A stretch of DNA of 36,537 nt, from positions 1 to 36,537 of the forward strand of contig JAADBR010000028.1 in the NCBI GenBank assembly GCA_009995705.1, read 5' to 3'. This stretch comes from Microcystis aeruginosa W13-11. GTDB taxonomy: Bacteria; Cyanobacteriota; Cyanobacteriia; Cyanobacteriales; Microcystaceae. The position numbers were made by a program, and so were the translations under genes. Below are positions 33,527 through 36,537 of the stretch, one piece after another. The stretch's first letter is position 1. Every line of letters starts with the position of its first letter. The notes below the pieces were generated by a model. That model was not told where the DNA came from and ran no database searches. It worked only from the letters and a program-made list of their open reading frames with translations.

Positions 33527-36193
33527 CTACAAGCTCAAGGGTTGCGGATCTAACTTCAAATCGGCAAGACTGACCTCACCGTGACCATTTACCGCCGCCT
33601 CTAGGGGCAAATTGCCGTGATAAGCTTGAATTAACAGGGTTTTTAAGTCCTCAATCAGGGGATAACGGGGATTGGCTCCGGTACACTGATCATCGAAAGC
33701 TTGTTCAGCTAAATGGTCTAGTTTGGCGATAAATTCGGCTTCACTTTCGGGAATTACCTCTTTAATACTGGCCGGAATACCGATTTCCCGTTTTAAACAT
33801 TCGATCGCTAATACCAATCTTTGCACACTTTCGGTCTCGCTTTCTCCTCCCAATCCCAGGGAATGGGCGATCCTGGCATAGCGCCATTTTACGTTAGGAT
33901 ATTTGTACTGAGAGAAGGTCGCCTGTTTAAAGGGGGCATCGGTGGCATTATAGAGGATGACGTGGGAAATCATCAAGGCATTGGCGAGACCGTGGGGAAT
34001 GTGGAAAATTGCCCCTAATTGGTGGGCCATGGAGTGACAGATGCCTAAAAAGCCATTAGCAAAGGCCATTCCTGCCATTGTCGCCGCATAATGGACTTTT
34101 TCCCGCGCTTTCGGGTCTTTAGCTCCGTTATGATAGGAACTGGGCAAGTATTTAAACAGCAGTCGGATGGCATCTTGAGCAAGAGCATTAGTGTATTCTG
34201 AGGCTAAAACCGAGACGTAGGACTCAAGAGCGTGAGTTAAAGCGTCAATTCCGCCGTAGGCTGTCAATTTTTTCGGCATATTCAGCACTAATTCCGGATC
34301 GACAATGGCCATACTGGGAGTTAGGGCATAATCTGCCAAAGGATATTTAATATTATTACGGCGATCGGTGACGACGGCGAAGGGAGTTACTTCTGATCCT
34401 GTTCCCGAAGTGGTGGGAATACACACCATCAGAGCTTTTTCGCCTAAAGGGGGCAATTCATAGACTCGTTTGCGGATATCCATAAAACGCATGGCCAAGC
34501 TCTCGAATTCTATCTCTGGATGCTCGTAGAGTAGCCACATGATTTTAGCGGCATCCATGGGGGAACCACCACCGATAGCGATAATGACATCGGGATTGAA
34601 GGTATTAATGACATTTAAACCCCGTTCGACGGTTTCTAGGGAAGGATCGGGTTCCACATCATAAAAGATATTAACCGTGATGCCGATTTCTTCTAAAATT
34701 TCCTGTAAAGGTGCGGTAACTCCTAGGTCGAAAAGAGGTTTATCGGTGACAATAAAAGCCCGTTTTTTGCCGGCTAATTCCCGAATAGCGACGGGTAATG
34801 ACCCGTATTTAAAATATACTTTTGGTGGTACTCGGAACCAAAGCATATTTTCCCGGCGCTCGGCTACAGTTTTAATATTTAATAGGTGGGTAGGTTCGAC
34901 GTTTTCGCTGATGGAATTACCGCCCCAAGTGCCGCAACCGAGGGTTAAACTAGGATCGAGACGGAAGTTATAGATATCACCAATTGCACCCTGGGAGGAA
35001 GGGGTATTAATTAATACCCGGGCCGTTTGTACGTTGTCTTCAAAGCGCTTAATATTTTCCCGATTAGAGGGTGCGGTATAAAGCACGGCCGTATGACCGC
35101 GACCGGCAAATAAGACCAGTTTTTCGGCTTTTTTCACCCCATCTCCAAAGTCTTTCGCTCGGTACATGGCTAAAATTGGCGAGAGTTTTTCGTAGGAAAA
35201 TGGTTCCTCTAAGCCAATATTTTCCACTTCTGCGATTAGTAACCTGGTATCTTCGGGAACAGAAATTCCAGCCATGTCCGCTAATTTTTCTATCGGTTGC
35301 CCGACGATATCGGGGTTGATATGACCATCTTTTAGGAGAATCCCGACGACTTTTTCCCTTTCTTCGGGGGAAAGAAGATAGGCCCCGCGATCAATAAATT
35401 CTTGTCGAACTTCTTCATAGATGCTATCGACAACGATTACCGATTGTTCCGAGGCGCAAATCATGCCGTTATCGAAGGTTTTACTAAGAATAATCGAGGA
35501 AACGGCCATTTTTATGTGAGCGGTTTCGTCAATTAAAGCGGGGGTATTGCCAGCACCAACTCCTAGGGAAGGTCTCCCCGAAGAATAGGCTGCTTTTACC
35601 ATACCGGGACCGCCGGTGGCAAGGATTAAATTAATGCTGGGATGCTGCATTAATGCTTGGGAAAGTTCCACCGATGGCTGATCGATCCAACCAATAATAC
35701 CGGCCGGTGCGCCCGCTTTCACGGCTGCTTCCAAGACAATTTTGGCCGCCGCGATCGTGCAGTCTTTGGCTCGCGGATGGGGGGAAAAAATGATGCCGTT
35801 GCGAGTTTTCAGGGCAATTAGGGCTTTAAAAATGGCTGTGGAGGTAGGATTTGTGGTGGGTACGATCCCCGCTAAAATGCCCACGGGTTCGGCGATTTTT
35901 TGCAATCCAAAGGATTTATCTTCTTCGATAATGCCGCAGGTTTTGCTGTGTTTATATTTGTTGTAGATGATTTCTGAGGCAAAATGGTTTTTAATCACTT
36001 TATCCTCTATTACTCCCATCTCTGTCTCTTGTACGGCCATTTTAGCCAAGGGAATGCGAGCGTTGTTGGCTGCTAATGCTGCTTTTTTGAAGATAATATC
36101 TACTTGTTCTTGGCTATAGTTGGCAAATTGTTGTTGAGCTTTTTTTACCTGTTGAATCAGTTCTTCTAGCTCTTGTCTATTGGTAACTGTCAT
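33527..36193 (-). CDS. adhE: Bifunctional acetaldehyde-CoA/alcohol dehydrogenase
   Basis: AdhE reduces acetyl-CoA to acetaldehyde and then to ethanol with NADH during fermentation. The 888-residue protein has an N-terminal aldehyde dehydrogenase domain (about 1-440) with the catalytic cysteine in MICASEQS (C246) and a C-terminal iron-dependent alcohol dehydrogenase domain (about 450-888) with GGGSPMDAAKIMW, the NAD-binding TTSGTGSEVTPFAV, and the iron-binding HSMAHQLGAIFHIPHGLANA. Both halves look intact. The ATG at 36193 is the first in frame. Its presence fits dark anoxic survival; it is patchy among cyanobacteria. The gene is monocistronic. Confidence 0.96.
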   Translation of the reverse strand: MTVTNRQELEELIQQVKKAQQQFANYSQEQVDIIFKKAALAANNARIPLAKMAVQETEMGVIEDKVIKNHFASEIIYNKYKHSKTCGIIEEDKSFGLQKIAEPVGILAGIVPTTNPTSTAIFKALIALKTRNGIIFSPHPRAKDCTIAAAKIVLEAAVKAGAPAGIIGWIDQPSVELSQALMQHPSINLILATGGPGMVKAAYSSGRPSLGVGAGNTPALIDETAHIKMAVSSIILSKTFDNGMICASEQSVIVVDSIYEEVRQEFIDRGAYLLSPEEREKVVGILLKDGHINPDIVGQPIEKLADMAGISVPEDTRLLIAEVENIGLEEPFSYEKLSPILAMYRAKDFGDGVKKAEKLVLFAGRGHTAVLYTAPSNRENIKRFEDNVQTARVLINTPSSQGAIGDIYNFRLDPSLTLGCGTWGGNSISENVEPTHLLNIKTVAERRENMLWFRVPPKVYFKYGSLPVAIRELAGKKRAFIVTDKPLFDLGVTAPLQEILEEIGITVNIFYDVEPDPSLETVERGLNVINTFNPDVIIAIGGGSPMDAAKIMWLLYEHPEIEFESLAMRFMDIRKRVYELPPLGEKALMVCIPTTSGTGSEVTPFAVVTDRRNNIKYPLADYALTPSMAIVDPELVLNMPKKLTAYGGIDALTHALESYVSVLASEYTNALAQDAIRLLFKYLPSSYHNGAKDPKAREKVHYAATMAGMAFANGFLGICHSMAHQLGAIFHIPHGLANALMISHVILYNATDAPFKQATFSQYKYPNVKWRYARIAHSLGLGGESETESVQRLVLAIECLKREIGIPASIKEVIPESEAEFIAKLDHLAEQAFDDQCTGANPRYPLIEDLKTLLIQAYHGNLPLEAAVNGHGEVSLADLKLDPQPLSL

Positions 36194-36424
36194 AACAATT
36201 TTGTGGATAAAATTACGGATCTTATGCTACTATAGCCTTTTTCGCCAAGAGACTCGCCTAATCTTGGGATTTTCTTTATAGTTTCCTAAGCATTGGTATT
36301 ATAGAATACTAATAATGCTAGGTAATAGGTATGGGGAAGTGGGGAGAAGGGACAAGGTTTTTAACGTGCGATTGAGAGTTGCTCATACTATTAAAAACAG
36401 ATTTACTATCAATACAAATTAGCT

Positions 36425-36450
36425 TATAGCGGTTTTCAGTTGAATGAGGT
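36425..36450. mobile_element. Right-edge IS630-type element end
   Basis: TATAGCGGTTTTCAGTTG, followed by AATGAGGTACA, starts with TA and matches the ends of the 77-bp MITE at 22744-22820. It borders the transposase remnant that runs off the window edge, so this is the inner terminal repeat of an IS. Confidence 0.6.
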
Positions 36451-36462
36451 ACAAAGGGATGG

Positions 36463-36537
36463 CTAGGCAGACTCTTGATTAGGCTCTTTAAAAGGGGTAT
36501 CGCAATAACAACAATGGGTAAACCAATTATGAATGTC
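36463..36537 (-). CDS. IS630-type transposase, C-terminal end, cut by the window
   Basis: The last 24 codons before a TAG at 36463-36465 read DIHNWFTHCCYCDTPFKEP and so on; the IHNWFTHCCY pattern is typical of the C-terminus of cyanobacterial IS630-family DDE transposases. The rest lies beyond the window, so intactness cannot be judged. It sits 13 bases inside the IS630-like terminal repeat. Confidence 0.65.
   Translation of the reverse strand, partial: DIHNWFTHCCYCDTPFKEPNQESA

Overview
This window is from a unicellular or colonial cyanobacterium, most likely Microcystis or a close relative. The evidence is: ChlI Mg-chelatase, the photosystem I assembly factor Ycf3 and sulfolipid synthase SqdB; many copies of the HIP1 octamer GCGATCGC; an AT-rich background; and intergenic spacers full of GGGGTGT/AGGGTGT heptamers, TGATCACTGATCA palindromes and short IS-derived repeats. 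No rRNA, tRNA or CRISPR array was seen.

Layout. 1-1.72 kb: a minus-strand Septu-like defence pair, an ABC-type ATPase followed by an HNH protein that is cut short. 1.8-10.2 kb: chlI, a small membrane protein, glyS, a MiaE-like diiron protein, a FemAB-like acyltransferase, a RibD-C reductase and a Cache-type histidine kinase. 10.2-18.1 kb: pheA, a decayed RNase D-like gene, a universal stress protein, mazG-lepB (sharing one base), a small membrane protein, a mannose-6-phosphate isomerase-type cupin, gatC, ycf3 and a coiled-coil membrane-anchored acidic protein. 18.2-25.1 kb: surface polysaccharide and cell-wall genes: a GT2 glycosyltransferase, glmM, an HpsL-like membrane protein, and an overlapping GT2/GT4 pair resembling HpsN/HpsO. 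25.2-26.7 kb: an ECF sigma factor (SigG-like), a membrane protein that is probably its anti-sigma factor, and an exported Spy-like LTxxQ protein. 26.8-30.5 kb: sqdB (minus strand), a polysaccharide deacetylase fused to a phosphodiester glycosidase, and a small TM protein. 30.5-33.4 kb: an accessory island with a coiled-coil/TM protein, a Panacea-domain antitoxin, gloB, a MITE-like element and a DUF4914 pseudogene. 33.5-36.2 kb: adhE. The right edge cuts into an IS630-type transposase.

Functional themes. The 18-30 kb region combines sugar-nucleotide supply (glmM), extracellular polysaccharide assembly (HpsL and glycosyltransferases), polymer modification (deacetylase/phosphodiesterase) and envelope-stress regulation (ECF sigma, anti-sigma, Spy-like), which suits a mucilage-forming cell. 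AdhE supports dark fermentation.

The best candidates for something new are the Panacea antitoxin with its downstream coiled-coil/TM neighbour, which share a GTGTCA-AAAA motif upstream; the eroded Septu-like pair; and the dispersed repeat families that have recoded or interrupted genes.
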